Translations under genes and position numbers: made by a program
Assembly: GCA_965209065.1 (NCBI GenBank)
Contig: OZ242373.1
Location: 992,001 to 1,056,000, forward strand
Reading direction: 5' to 3'
DNA: 64,000 nt
Source of the DNA: CBDBUR01 sp965209065
Lineage (GTDB): Bacteria > Pseudomonadota > Alphaproteobacteria > JAPOUT01 > G958296285
The notes under the pieces: generated by a model
The model's input: only the letters and a program-made list of their open reading frames with translations
Told to the model about the DNA's origin: nothing
Databases searched by the model: none
Shown: positions 32,912 to 41,645 of the stretch, piece by piece
Layout: every line of letters starts with the position of its first letter
Numbering within the stretch: position 1 is the first letter of the stretch

Positions 32912-34480
32912 CTATACAATATGTTCATAAGCGGGGAGGGTGAGGAAGGCTTCGCACTTCTCCGCAACTGTTAGCCGAGAGAAAATATCAATCGCCTCTA
33001 AAAAGTGTCCGCTGCCCCAAGCCGCATCGCCAATAAGCAACTTCAACGAAGCCATCTCGTCAGCAAGCAGCAGCTCAAACAAAGCCCTATCAACCCTTTT
33101 GCCCCCGTCTAAAGTTGCGCCGTATTTAATCCATTGCCAAATCTGCGTGCGACTAATCTCGGCGGTGGCGGCGTCCTCCATCAGGTTGTAGAGCGGAACC
33201 GCGCCAGCGCCGCCCAGCCACGCCGCGATATACTGAACGCCAACACGAATACATTCGCGCAAGCCCTCTTCGGTGCGCGCGCCTTGATGAACCTCGAGCA
33301 GCTCGGCTTGCCCAATCTCGCCTTGAGGCATTTTGTCTAGCTGGTTCGCATTTGGCATCAGCTTATCGAACACCTCCATCGCGACCGCGACCAGCGCCGG
33401 GTGAGCGACCCATGTGCCATCGTGTCCGTTGTTGGCTTCGCGCTGTTTGTCGGCGCGGACTTTATCGAACGCGGCGGCATTTGCGGCGTCGTCATTCTTG
33501 ACGGGTATCTGCGCCGCCATCCCGCCCATAGCGAAAGCCCCGCGCCGATGGCATGTCTGTATCAGGCGCAGGCTATAATTTTTGAGGAAAGCCTCGCCCA
33601 TAACCACGCGCGCGCGGTCGGGCAGGACCTTATCGGCATGGCTGGCGAGGCATTTGATGTAGCTAAAGATATAATCCCACCTGCCGCAGTTCAAGCCGAC
33701 AATATGGCGGCGCAGCGCGTGTAGAATTTCGTCCATCTCGAAAGCGGCGGGCAGGGTTTCAATCAGGACGGTCGCCTTGATGGTGCCGATAGGCAAGCCG
33801 AGTTGCTCTTGAGCGAAACAAAAGACCTCGTCCCAGAGTTGCGCTTCTTTGTGGCTCTCCATTTTGGGGAGGTAGAAGTAAGGTCCGGTGTGGAAGTGCT
33901 GGAACTTGCGGTGATTGTGAAAGAGATAAAGCCCGAAATCGACAAAAGCTGCGGTGAGGGGCGAGCCTTCAAGCGTGAGGTGAGCTTCGTTCAAGTGCCA
34001 GCCGCGCGGACGCACCATCAGCACGGCGGGGTTGGGGTTGAGGGCATAATGTTTTTTATTGTTCGGGTCGGTGAAGTCAATTTTTCTGTCCCACAGGTCG
34101 CGGAGGTTCATCTGTCCGTTCATCACATTGTCCCAGGTGGGGGAGAGCGCGTCCTCAAAGTCAGTCATAAAGACTTTGGCGCCGGAGTTGAGAGCGTTGA
34201 TAATCATTTTGCGGTCGGTTGGTCCGGTAATTTCGACTCGGCGGTCTTGGATATCGACGGGGACGGGGTCAATTTTCCAGTTATCTTGGCGGATAGCGCG
34301 AGTTTCGGGCAGGAAATCGGGCAGTTCGCCTTGATTGAAGCGCTCTTGTCGAGCGGCGCGCGCGGCGAGCAGCTCGCGGCGTTTGGGGCGGAATTGTCGC
34401 TCTAGGGCTTCGATAAAGTCGAGTGCCTGAGGGGTCAAGATTTGGGGATAATCTTTGCCTTTTATCTGAATTTCGGTCAT
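32912..34480 (-). CDS. aceB: malate synthase A
   Basis: Malate synthase condenses glyoxylate with acetyl-CoA, completing the shunt begun by AceA. The start is taken as the ATG at 34480 (MTEIQIKG), giving 522 aa; a GTG five codons earlier is possible. The family core is intact: KVFMTDFEDALSP with the catalytic acidic residues, LMVRPRGWHL, ATVLIETLPAAFEMDEIL, GRWDYIFSYIK and the C-terminal catalytic Asp region. The length fits isoform A rather than the 720-aa isoform G. Confidence 0.95.
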   Translation of the reverse strand: MTEIQIKGKDYPQILTPQALDFIEALERQFRPKRRELLAARAARQERFNQGELPDFLPETRAIRQDNWKIDPVPVDIQDRRVEITGPTDRKMIINALNSGAKVFMTDFEDALSPTWDNVMNGQMNLRDLWDRKIDFTDPNNKKHYALNPNPAVLMVRPRGWHLNEAHLTLEGSPLTAAFVDFGLYLFHNHRKFQHFHTGPYFYLPKMESHKEAQLWDEVFCFAQEQLGLPIGTIKATVLIETLPAAFEMDEILHALRRHIVGLNCGRWDYIFSYIKCLASHADKVLPDRARVVMGEAFLKNYSLRLIQTCHRRGAFAMGGMAAQIPVKNDDAANAAAFDKVRADKQREANNGHDGTWVAHPALVAVAMEVFDKLMPNANQLDKMPQGEIGQAELLEVHQGARTEEGLRECIRVGVQYIAAWLGGAGAVPLYNLMEDAATAEISRTQIWQWIKYGATLDGGKRVDRALFELLLADEMASLKLLIGDAAWGSGHFLEAIDIFSRLTVAEKCEAFLTLPAYEHIV

Positions 34481-34555
34481 TTTGCTTTTTAGCACAGGTG
34501 ACCGCCGCCTTCAAGCCCCCTTTATTATTATTCTTTTTATTGGTAAGTATAAGGT

Positions 34556-37003
34556 ATGGAAAAATCTAAAACAGAGTTGGCACAAGAGGCAAATAATAGT
34601 GGTAAGCACTTACTTGACGCAGGAAAAATTGATGAAGCCATTCAAGAATTCACTAAAGCTATTGAATTAAACCCTAATAATGCTTTCGCCTATCTTCATC
34701 GTGGCAGTGCGTGGCTCAAGAAGAGCGAGTTTAACAAAGCCACAGAAGATTACACTAAAGCTATTGAACTAAACCCTAATGATGCCAAAGATAATTTTGA
34801 TAATGACGATGAAAAAATAAAACTTAATGACGATGAAAAAACAGAATTTTTTGATGCCCTCAAGGAGGACGATACTGACAAAGTCATAGAAATTCTTGAT
34901 AGACTCATTGAGAAAGATCCTAATAATCCCATCTACTATACAGCTTATGTGCTTCGCGGGATTAATCAAAACGAGCCCGATAAAGCCATAGAGGATTACA
35001 CTAAAGCCATTGAGCTAGAACCTGACTGTATCGCCGCCTATTATAGTCGAGGTGAGGTCTTAGGAGAGCAAGAAAAATATGACGAAGCCATCGAAGATTA
35101 TTGGAAAACTATTTCCTTAGACCCCGACTATCATGATGTCCATACTAATATACAATGGGCAATGTTTACCAAGGGTATAACATTACTAGAGGGAGGAAAA
35201 TACGATGAAGCCATTGATACTTTTGAAGAACTACTCGAAATAAACCCAGAGTTTTCTAATGCCTATTATAATTGTGGTATTGCGTGGGAAAGAAAAAGAA
35301 AATATGACAAAGCCATAGAATATTACAATATAGCGATTGAGCTAGACCCTGACGATAATGGAAATTATTATAATAATCGCGGGGTAGCCTTTCTTAAAAC
35401 AGGGGAATATGAAGAAGCTATCGCTAATTTTAACAAAGCCATTGAAATAGACCCCAATTTAGCCCAAGCCTATAATAATAGAAAAGAAGCCCTTAATGAG
35501 TTAAACGAGCCGCCTCCACACATTGACCCCAATAAAAAAGGTTCTGTTCTTTCCTCTACTAAAGAAGCCAAAGAAACAAAACTTGATAAAAAGCCGATAA
35601 AGGCAGATAGACCGCGTGGGCTTGAGGAATATAGTGGCGAAGAATGGCGCGCACGCCAACAGCTAACCGAAGCGATTGGTAAAGTGCTAGAGCAACGCGG
35701 CTTTATGCCATTAGAAACGCCGACTATAGAATATGACCGAATGATTGCGGGCTTTATTTCGCCGAGTGAAATTTTTCGTGTTGAAGGAAAAGATACAAAA
35801 AATATGATTTTGCGCTACGACCTCACCGCGCCCCTTGCGCGTTATGTTGCCAAACATTTTGAATCCCTGCCAAAACCTTTTCGCCGTTATCAAACCGGGA
35901 TTGTCTTTCGCAACGACAAGCCCGACAACGGACGCTTTAAGCAATTCACCCAAATGGACGCCGATACCATTGGCACAGACAACCCCGCCGCCGATGCTGA
36001 AATGGTGATGACCCTGTGCGAGTGCCTTGAAGCGGCGGGTGTGCGCCCCAGCGAATATACTATTCGGGTTAATCACCGCGCGGTTTTGGAAAAAGTGTTT
36101 GACACGCTCGGCAGGCTTCCCCTGTCGCGCTCTAGCTTGATGAGGATTTTGGACAAATACGACCGCCTCGGTGAAAATGCTATTCAAGCCTTGCTCGGCA
36201 AGGGCAGAAAAGATGAGTCGGGCGATTGGAAAGGCGGCGCCGAGCTTCAGCAAGAACAAATCAACGCGCTTATCGGCTTTCTCCAGCTAAGCAAGAACCG
36301 AACGCGCGCGGAGTTCCTTCAAGAGATAAACTCCCGCTATGGCGAAAATAAAGGCACGGCGGAGCTCGCCACAATGAATGAGATTTTTGCCGCACTCGGC
36401 TTTGACGAGAGCCGCATCATCTTTGATAGCTCTATCGTGCGCGGACTCGATTACTATAATGGCGTGGTGTTTGAGGCAGATGTGGGAAGTAAAATTGGGT
36501 CGGTCGGCGGCGGCGGACGCTACGACAACCTGCTCAAAAGATTTCGCGGCGAAAGTGTCCCTTCGGTTGGGATGTCGGTGGGGTTGAGCCGCCTCCACAC
36601 CTTCCTCCAGACCAAGCGCGCGGGCGCAGGCGGCGCGGGGGCGCACGATGAAAACAACCCGCTTATCGTCATTCTCGCGATGGAGCAAGACCAAATGCCG
36701 CGCTATCAGCAGCTCGCCGCCAAACTGCGACAGCAGAGCTTGCGCGCTGAAGTCTATGTCGGCAACGGCAATATGCGAAAGCAACTCAAATATGCCGATA
36801 AACGAAACGCGCGCATCGCACTCATTCAAGGCGAAGACGAACGCAAACAAAACCGCATCACCATTAAAGACCTTCAACAGGGCAAGCAGCTCGCGCAGGA
36901 CCTCCAACAACGCGACACATGGCGCGAAGGCACACACGCTCAACAAACCATCGCTGAGGAAGACCTCATCGCAACTTGCCTCAAGCTGCTCGGCGACAAA
37001 TGA
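34556..37003 (+). CDS. hisS: TPR-domain/histidyl-tRNA synthetase fusion
   Basis: An 815-aa protein in one unbroken frame. Residues 1-315 are about eight TPR units with repeated A(I/T)E(D/F)Y/FTKAIEL-P patterns (for example 29-40, 63-74, 144-156, 284-300). A linker (316-346) leads to a complete HisRS: PRGLEEYSG at 353-361, motif 2 FRNDKPDNGRF at 451-461 then QFTQMDAD, the HisA motif RGLDYYNGVVFE at 629-640, motif 3 GGGGRYDNL with GMSVGLSRL (651-680), and an anticodon-binding domain (702-815). Motif 2 and its loop follow the alphaproteobacterial HisRS type. Standard HisRS lacks any TPR part. No in-frame ATG, GTG or TTG lies at the junction that would give a free HisRS. The TPR half is AT-richer than the HisRS half, so it looks captured. 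hisZ follows with an ATGA overlap. Confidence 0.93.
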   Translation: MEKSKTELAQEANNSGKHLLDAGKIDEAIQEFTKAIELNPNNAFAYLHRGSAWLKKSEFNKATEDYTKAIELNPNDAKDNFDNDDEKIKLNDDEKTEFFDALKEDDTDKVIEILDRLIEKDPNNPIYYTAYVLRGINQNEPDKAIEDYTKAIELEPDCIAAYYSRGEVLGEQEKYDEAIEDYWKTISLDPDYHDVHTNIQWAMFTKGITLLEGGKYDEAIDTFEELLEINPEFSNAYYNCGIAWERKRKYDKAIEYYNIAIELDPDDNGNYYNNRGVAFLKTGEYEEAIANFNKAIEIDPNLAQAYNNRKEALNELNEPPPHIDPNKKGSVLSSTKEAKETKLDKKPIKADRPRGLEEYSGEEWRARQQLTEAIGKVLEQRGFMPLETPTIEYDRMIAGFISPSEIFRVEGKDTKNMILRYDLTAPLARYVAKHFESLPKPFRRYQTGIVFRNDKPDNGRFKQFTQMDADTIGTDNPAADAEMVMTLCECLEAAGVRPSEYTIRVNHRAVLEKVFDTLGRLPLSRSSLMRILDKYDRLGENAIQALLGKGRKDESGDWKGGAELQQEQINALIGFLQLSKNRTRAEFLQEINSRYGENKGTAELATMNEIFAALGFDESRIIFDSSIVRGLDYYNGVVFEADVGSKIGSVGGGGRYDNLLKRFRGESVPSVGMSVGLSRLHTFLQTKRAGAGGAGAHDENNPLIVILAMEQDQMPRYQQLAAKLRQQSLRAEVYVGNGNMRKQLKYADKRNARIALIQGEDERKQNRITIKDLQQGKQLAQDLQQRDTWREGTHAQQTIAEEDLIATCLKLLGDK

Positions 37004-38121
37004 ACAGCCAAACTCTCAACGCGATGGCGCAAGCCCTGCAGCACGGACAGGCTCACCAAACCGCCGAGCCCGACCCCCTTCAGCCAACCTCTCTCTTTTT
37101 AGACCACGCCAATCGCGATGTCCGTCGGCATTTCTGTATCCTCAATGACGAGGAAGGCAGTAGCTTCTTTCTGCGACCCGACTTCACCCTGCCCATCTGT
37201 AGCGCATACGCCAAGCAGAAAAAGCAAGCCGCTGAACGATACTTCTATCACGGCAAAATATGGCGGTGGAATATCGAAAATAACGCGCGCGCGCAACAAG
37301 CTCAAATGGGGATTGAACATATCGGCGCGCAACCCGCCAGCCAAACCGCCGCGCAGATTATCAACGCAACCTATCAGGCGCTCGCCTGTGCTGGCTACGC
37401 GAAACCTTTCTTGCGCATGGGCGACCCCGCCCTCTTCGACCAGCTCGTCAATGGCTTAGAGTTGCCGCAAGATTGGAAAACCAGACTTCAAAAACGCTTT
37501 AGACGCAATACCGGTCTCTCGCTCTTTTTTCAGCAAGCGCAACAGACGATGAAAAGCCGCGTCCATAATACTGCCGAAATTGAATGCCACTCGGTTGAAG
37601 AGCTCAAAGCTTTTTTACAAAAAAACCAAATAGAACACATAGGACAACGCTCGCTTGATGAAATCGCTGAACGCTTGCGCGAGCAAAATGCGCTCCACCA
37701 CCCCGAACTGCCGCAGCAGATTATGCAGCTCATTAAAAATTTCCTAAACCTTGAAGACGCTCACCCCGAAAAAGCGATAGACAATATCACCAGCTTCGCT
37801 AAAAGCCATAGTCTCAATTTTGACCAGCAGCTTGAAAACATCAGCCAAAGCTGGGACGCGATGAAAGCGGCACCCCTCGCCAAAATTTTAACCGAGGATA
37901 ACGTCTCTTTCTCAACGCACTTTCAAGGCGCACACCTGAGCTATTACACTGGCTTTGTCTTCGCCTTCCTCGCGGACAATCAAAATTTCTTGCCTTTGAC
38001 AGGCGGCGGGCAAAAAGCCTTGCCTTTGGCAGGCGGCGGACAATATAATGGCTTGATGAAAGCGCTCGGCTCTAATCAAAGCGGCTTCGGCGCAACTATC
38101 TATTTAGACGAGCTCTCCTAA
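37000..38121 (+). CDS. hisZ: ATP phosphoribosyltransferase regulatory subunit HisZ
   Basis: HisZ is a HisRS-like protein without charging activity that activates short-form HisG in the first step of histidine synthesis. The start is the ATG at 37000, overlapping the hisS stop as ATGA, giving 373 aa. Class II core landmarks are visible: FFLRPDFTLPICSAY, ERYFYHGKIWRW, and near the end SYYTGFVFAF then GGGQYNGLMKALG in the motif 3 position. A short internal duplication (LPLTGGGQ then LPLAGGGQ) precedes that motif. It is coupled to hisG by a TAATG overlap. Confidence 0.9.
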   Translation: MNSQTLNAMAQALQHGQAHQTAEPDPLQPTSLFLDHANRDVRRHFCILNDEEGSSFFLRPDFTLPICSAYAKQKKQAAERYFYHGKIWRWNIENNARAQQAQMGIEHIGAQPASQTAAQIINATYQALACAGYAKPFLRMGDPALFDQLVNGLELPQDWKTRLQKRFRRNTGLSLFFQQAQQTMKSRVHNTAEIECHSVEELKAFLQKNQIEHIGQRSLDEIAERLREQNALHHPELPQQIMQLIKNFLNLEDAHPEKAIDNITSFAKSHSLNFDQQLENISQSWDAMKAAPLAKILTEDNVSFSTHFQGAHLSYYTGFVFAFLADNQNFLPLTGGGQKALPLAGGGQYNGLMKALGSNQSGFGATIYLDELS

Positions 38122-38846
38122 TGCCTGACACAAATCCCAAAATTATTTTGGCTCTCCCTTCTAAAGGACGCATCCATAAAGAAACGCTCGCGCACTTCGG
38201 CGAAAATTTTATCTCGCAAGAAAGCGAACGCACGTTACAGATAAAAATAAATGACGCCGACAACATTAGCGGCTTGCTTTTGCCTGCGGCGGAAATTGCT
38301 CACCAGCTTCGCCACGGCGATATTCATCTCGGCATTACCGGCGAAGACCTCGTGCGCGAAACTTCCAGGCGCTGGGAAAATTTTATCGAGCCGCTTGCGC
38401 GCTTGCCCTTCGCCCGCGCGAGCCTTATTGTTGCCGTGCCGAAAAGCTGGATTGATGTAAATTCGATGGAGGATTTAGATGACGCGGCAATTTCTTTTCG
38501 CAGAAAACACGGGCGGCGAATGCGCTTTGCGACAAAATACCCGCGCCTTGTGCGGCATTTTTTTTCTACCCTCTCTCTTATCGACTACCGCCTCGTTGAA
38601 AGTTTGGGCGCAACCGAATCCGCCCCCGCCAACCAAACCGCAGAAGCCATCTGCGATTTAACCTCTAGCGGAGAAACCTTGAAAAATAACGGATTAAAAA
38701 TGCTAACCGATGGCATCATCATTGAAAGTCAGGCGGCTGTTTTTGCTTCTAAAGCTGCTCAATGGGATAAAGCCAAAGTAGAAACCGCTCAAGCCCTTTT
38801 AGCAAAAATGCGCTTAGACGCAACTAAACTTCAATCTTTAATTTAA
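38121..38846 (+). CDS. hisG: ATP phosphoribosyltransferase, short form
   Basis: HisG joins ATP and PRPP, committing both to histidine. At 241 aa it is the short form that lacks the C-terminal regulatory domain and needs HisZ. ALPSKGRI at the start, LGITGEDLV, and ICDLTSSGETLKNNGLK (the PRPP-loop region) are typical. The start overlaps the hisZ stop (TAATG). The hisS-hisZ-hisG order places charging and synthesis of histidine in one operon. Confidence 0.93.
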   Translation: MPDTNPKIILALPSKGRIHKETLAHFGENFISQESERTLQIKINDADNISGLLLPAAEIAHQLRHGDIHLGITGEDLVRETSRRWENFIEPLARLPFARASLIVAVPKSWIDVNSMEDLDDAAISFRRKHGRRMRFATKYPRLVRHFFSTLSLIDYRLVESLGATESAPANQTAEAICDLTSSGETLKNNGLKMLTDGIIIESQAAVFASKAAQWDKAKVETAQALLAKMRLDATKLQSLI

Positions 38847-38850
38847 GCGA

Positions 38851-38870
38851 GTAGCCGAAAGGGCGGCTAC
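38851..38870. terminator. hairpin between convergent hisG and groEL
   Basis: GTAGCC and GGCTAC arms with CGAAAGGG between them form a stem at the tail-to-tail junction, overlapping the groEL stop. It lacks a T-run on either side, so it may slow rather than end transcription. Confidence 0.4.
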
Positions 38871-40528
38871 ATCATGCCGCCCATGCCTCCCATACCACCC
38901 ATTCCGCCCATGCCACCCATATCGGGCATAGCAGGACCAGCGCCTTTCGGCTCGGGCTTATCGGTAATGGCAACTTCGGTCGTGATTAACAGACTAGCAA
39001 CACTCGCCGCATTTTGTAGCGCCGCGCGCACCACTTTGGTCGGGTCAACGATGCCTTGCTGTAGCAAGTCGCCATACTCTTCGGTTTGAGCGTTGAAACC
39101 AAAATTGGCTTCGTGGCTTTCTAGCACTTTGCCAACAACGATAGAACCTTCCAAGCCAGCGTTTTCAACAATCTGGCGAATAGGCGCTTCTAAAGCACGG
39201 CGGACAATAGCAATGCCGGCGTCAATATCTGCCTCGCCGGTGGAAAAACCTTCGAGCGCGCGCCGCGCTTTAAGCAAAGCGCCACCGCCACCAATGACAA
39301 TGCCCTCTTCCACCGCCGCGCGGGTTGCGTTGAGCGCGTCATCAACTCTATCTTTACGCTCCTTGACTTCAATTTCGCTTCCACCGCCAACGCGGATAAC
39401 AGCAACACCGCCCGATAATTTCGCTAAACGCTCTTGGAGCTTCTCGCGGTCATAGTCGGAGGTTGTGTCTTCTATCTGCTGGCGGATTTGCGCCACGCGA
39501 GCGTCTATCGTTTGCTTCTCGCCCGCGCCATCAACGATGGTCGTGTCTTCTTTGGTGACACGCACACGCTTCGCTTTGCCGAGCATGCTTATTTCAACAT
39601 TCTCTAGCTTAATGCCTAAGTCTTCAGAGATGAGCTGACCGCCAGTTAAGATAGCAATATCTTCAAGCATAGCTTTGCGTCTATCGCCGAAGCCCGGCGC
39701 CTTGACCGCAACAACTTTCAAGCCGCCACGCAAGCGATTAACCACTAAAGTAGCTAAAGCCTCGCCCTCAATATCCTCAGCGATAATCATCAGCGGCTTG
39801 CCCGCTTGGACGACCGCCTCCAAAATAGGCAACATCGGTTGGAGGTTAGAAAGTTTTTTCTCATAAAGCAGAATCATCGGGTCGTCTAGCTCAGAAACCA
39901 TTTTCTCGGCATTGGTGATGAAGTAAGGCGAAATATAACCGCGGTCAAACTGCATACCTTCAACGACCTCTAGCTCGTTAATCATTCCCTTTGCTTCTTC
40001 AACGGTAATCACGCCTTCCTTGCCGACCTTATCCATCGCTTCAGCAATCATCTCGCCGACTTCCTTCTCGCCGTTAGCGGAAATGGTGCCGACTTGATTT
40101 ATCTCGCCCGAAGATTGAACTGGCTTAGAGGATTGCTCCAAATGGGCAACGGCTTTGATAACCGCTTGGTCTATGCCGCGCTTTAAGTCCATCGGATTCA
40201 TACCTGCCGCGACCGCCTTAATGCCTTCCGTGGCAATCGATTGACCCAAAACGGTAGCGGTGGTTGTGCCATCGCCCGCTTCGTCATTCGTTTTAGCAGC
40301 GACTTCACGCATCATCTGCGCGCCCATGTTCTCATACTTGTCTTCAAGCTCTATTTCCTTCGCGACCGTAACCCCATCTTTGGTGATACGAGGCGCGCCG
40401 AAAGCCTTGTCTAAAGCCACATTACGACCCTTAGGTCCTAGCGTCGCCTTCACAGCACGAGCAAGCACGTTAATTCCGTTTATCATATTGTTTCGCGCTT
40501 CCGCGCCAAAAATGACCTGTTTTGCCAT
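38867..40528 (-). CDS. groEL: chaperonin GroEL (60 kDa)
   Basis: GroEL forms the double-ring folding chamber capped by GroES. At 553 aa it has the normal length. It starts MAKQVIFG, carries the ATP-binding GPKGRNVALDK and GDGTTTATVL motifs, and ends in five Gly-Gly-Met repeats (GGMGGMGGMGGMM). It follows groES by 31 bases on the same strand. Confidence 0.97.
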   Translation of the reverse strand: MAKQVIFGAEARNNMINGINVLARAVKATLGPKGRNVALDKAFGAPRITKDGVTVAKEIELEDKYENMGAQMMREVAAKTNDEAGDGTTTATVLGQSIATEGIKAVAAGMNPMDLKRGIDQAVIKAVAHLEQSSKPVQSSGEINQVGTISANGEKEVGEMIAEAMDKVGKEGVITVEEAKGMINELEVVEGMQFDRGYISPYFITNAEKMVSELDDPMILLYEKKLSNLQPMLPILEAVVQAGKPLMIIAEDIEGEALATLVVNRLRGGLKVVAVKAPGFGDRRKAMLEDIAILTGGQLISEDLGIKLENVEISMLGKAKRVRVTKEDTTIVDGAGEKQTIDARVAQIRQQIEDTTSDYDREKLQERLAKLSGGVAVIRVGGGSEIEVKERKDRVDDALNATRAAVEEGIVIGGGGALLKARRALEGFSTGEADIDAGIAIVRRALEAPIRQIVENAGLEGSIVVGKVLESHEANFGFNAQTEEYGDLLQQGIVDPTKVVRAALQNAASVASLLITTEVAITDKPEPKGAGPAMPDMGGMGGMGGMGGMGGMM

Positions 40529-40559
40529 TATCCTCTCCTTGTTGCGTTGATGATGAAGT

Positions 40560-40847
40560 TTATTCCAAAACTCCCATCACATCACTTTCTTTCATAATGA
40601 GGAGTTCCTCCCCATTGATGGTAACTTCTGAGCCCGACCACTTACCGAATAAAATTTTATCACCCGGTTTTAGGTCAAGCGGAATAATTTGTCCGCGTTC
40701 GTCTCTAGTGCCCGCGCCGACAGATATAATCTCCCCCTCGGAAGGCTTCTCTTGAGCGGTATCGGGGATAATAATGCCACCCTTCGACTTTTCATCGCCT
40801 TCAACGCGGCGGACAAGAACACGATCATGTAAAGGTCTTAATCCCAT
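40560..40847 (-). CDS. groES: co-chaperonin GroES (10 kDa)
   Basis: The 95-aa cap of GroEL. It starts at the ATG at 40847 (MGLRPLHDRVLVRR); an in-frame ATG 51 bases upstream would add 17 residues not seen in the family. The mobile loop EGDEKSKGGIIIPDTAQEKP and the roof hairpin GTRDERGQIIPLDLKPGD are intact. No CIRCE element was found upstream, so control by HrcA is not indicated; see the leader hairpin. Confidence 0.96.
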   Translation of the reverse strand: MGLRPLHDRVLVRRVEGDEKSKGGIIIPDTAQEKPSEGEIISVGAGTRDERGQIIPLDLKPGDKILFGKWSGSEVTINGEELLIMKESDVMGVLE

Positions 40848-40881
40848 TTCTAAGGCTCCCTTGCTTTTCTGATTTATGAAA

Positions 40882-40947
40882 GGGGGTTTGAGGTTCATTA
40901 CCTCACCCCCTGTTTAGATAAGTAAAGGCTTTGGAGTTGATTGTCAA
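40882..40947 (-). promoter_or_regulatory. groESL promoter and leader hairpin
   Basis: On the minus strand CTTGACA (TTGACA at 40942-40947) is followed at about 17 bases by TACTTA (40919-40924), a match that also resembles an alphaproteobacterial heat-shock promoter. The leader then folds GGGGGTGAGGT against ACCTCAAACCCCC with a 5-base loop (40882-40910). Confidence 0.45.
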
Positions 40948-40975
40948 GGGCTTCGCTATAAAAAATTATCTTTTT

Positions 40976-41030
40976 TGGTGGGCGATTATGGTGGGGCAAT
41001 TATGGTGGAATAATTATGGTGGGACAATTA

Positions 41031-41040
<10 letters not shown>
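40976..41040 (-). repeat. tandem copies of the tRNA-Ile 3' tail
   Basis: Just past the tRNA-Ile 3' end, the minus strand repeats a 14-bp unit ending in CCCACCA (TAATTGTCCCACCA and variants) four times, each a slightly altered copy of the tRNA's own last bases plus a TAATT spacer. This looks like slippage or repeated rescue of the tRNA end. Confidence 0.8.
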
Positions 41041-41107
<67 letters not shown>

Positions 41108-41245
41108 CCTATTTCTACCCCCTCATTCATCTCCCTTTCATCTCCCCCTCATCTATAGACAACTTGACGCCTTTTTGCTAGAGTTTATTTGAATCGAAAA
41201 TGATTCGTCATCTAATCCTATCAACTTCCAACGATGGAGAACTCT

Positions 41246-41587
41246 ATGAAATTTGAAATCTATAAAGGGCGAAATGGCAAGTGGTTTTGGCGCCTCAAAG
41301 CAAAAAATCACGAGACAATCGCAAATGGGCAAGGCTATAGCAAAAAGGCTGATTGCCTCCACGTTATCCGCCTCATCAAACGCACAACAAAGGCGGAGCT
41401 CGTAGACCTCGTTGAGGAAGAAAAAGCAGACGCACGCGAGAAAGTCGTCGCTAAAAGGAAAACTGTGAAGCGCAAAACCGCCAAAAAGAAAGTCGCGAAG
41501 CGCAAAGTCGCTAAAAAGAAAACCCCGAAGCGCAAAACCGCTAAACGCAAAGTCGCCAAACGCAAAACAACTAGAAAGCGCCGCTAA
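41246..41587 (+). CDS. DUF1508 protein with histone H1-like tail
   Basis: The start is the ATG at 41246, with GGAGA five bases upstream; an ATG 12 bases earlier overlaps that site. The 113-aa protein has two parts. Residues 1-50 are a DUF1508 (YegP-like) unit: MKFEIYKGRNGKWFWRLKAK, then IANGQGYSKKADCLHVI. Residues about 70-113 are a Lys/Arg-rich tail of repeated KRKTAKKKVAK-type hexads, as in bacterial histone H1-like proteins (Hc1, AlgP). The tail should bind DNA or RNA non-specifically. A GAATC-GAAAAT-GATTC inverted repeat lies 35 bases upstream and could be an operator. Possible nucleoid-associated protein. Confidence 0.75.
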   Translation: MKFEIYKGRNGKWFWRLKAKNHETIANGQGYSKKADCLHVIRLIKRTTKAELVDLVEEEKADAREKVVAKRKTVKRKTAKKKVAKRKVAKKKTPKRKTAKRKVAKRKTTRKRR

Positions 41588-41645
41588 ACACTAATATCAA
41601 TACCCATATTTAAAGGAGCGGCACTCATAAGCAGGTGTCGCTCCT

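Noticed and set aside
34769..34969. Minus-strand ORFs opposite the TPR region
   Set aside because: They are low-complexity Phe/Ile/Ser shadows of the repeated TPR codons.
40848..40898. 17-residue N-terminal extension of GroES
   Set aside because: It is absent from the family and falls in the leader hairpin; the ATG at 40847 fits homologs.
40560..41030. CIRCE (HrcA) element before groES
   Set aside because: No TTAGCACTC-N9-GAGTGCTAA or close variant was found.
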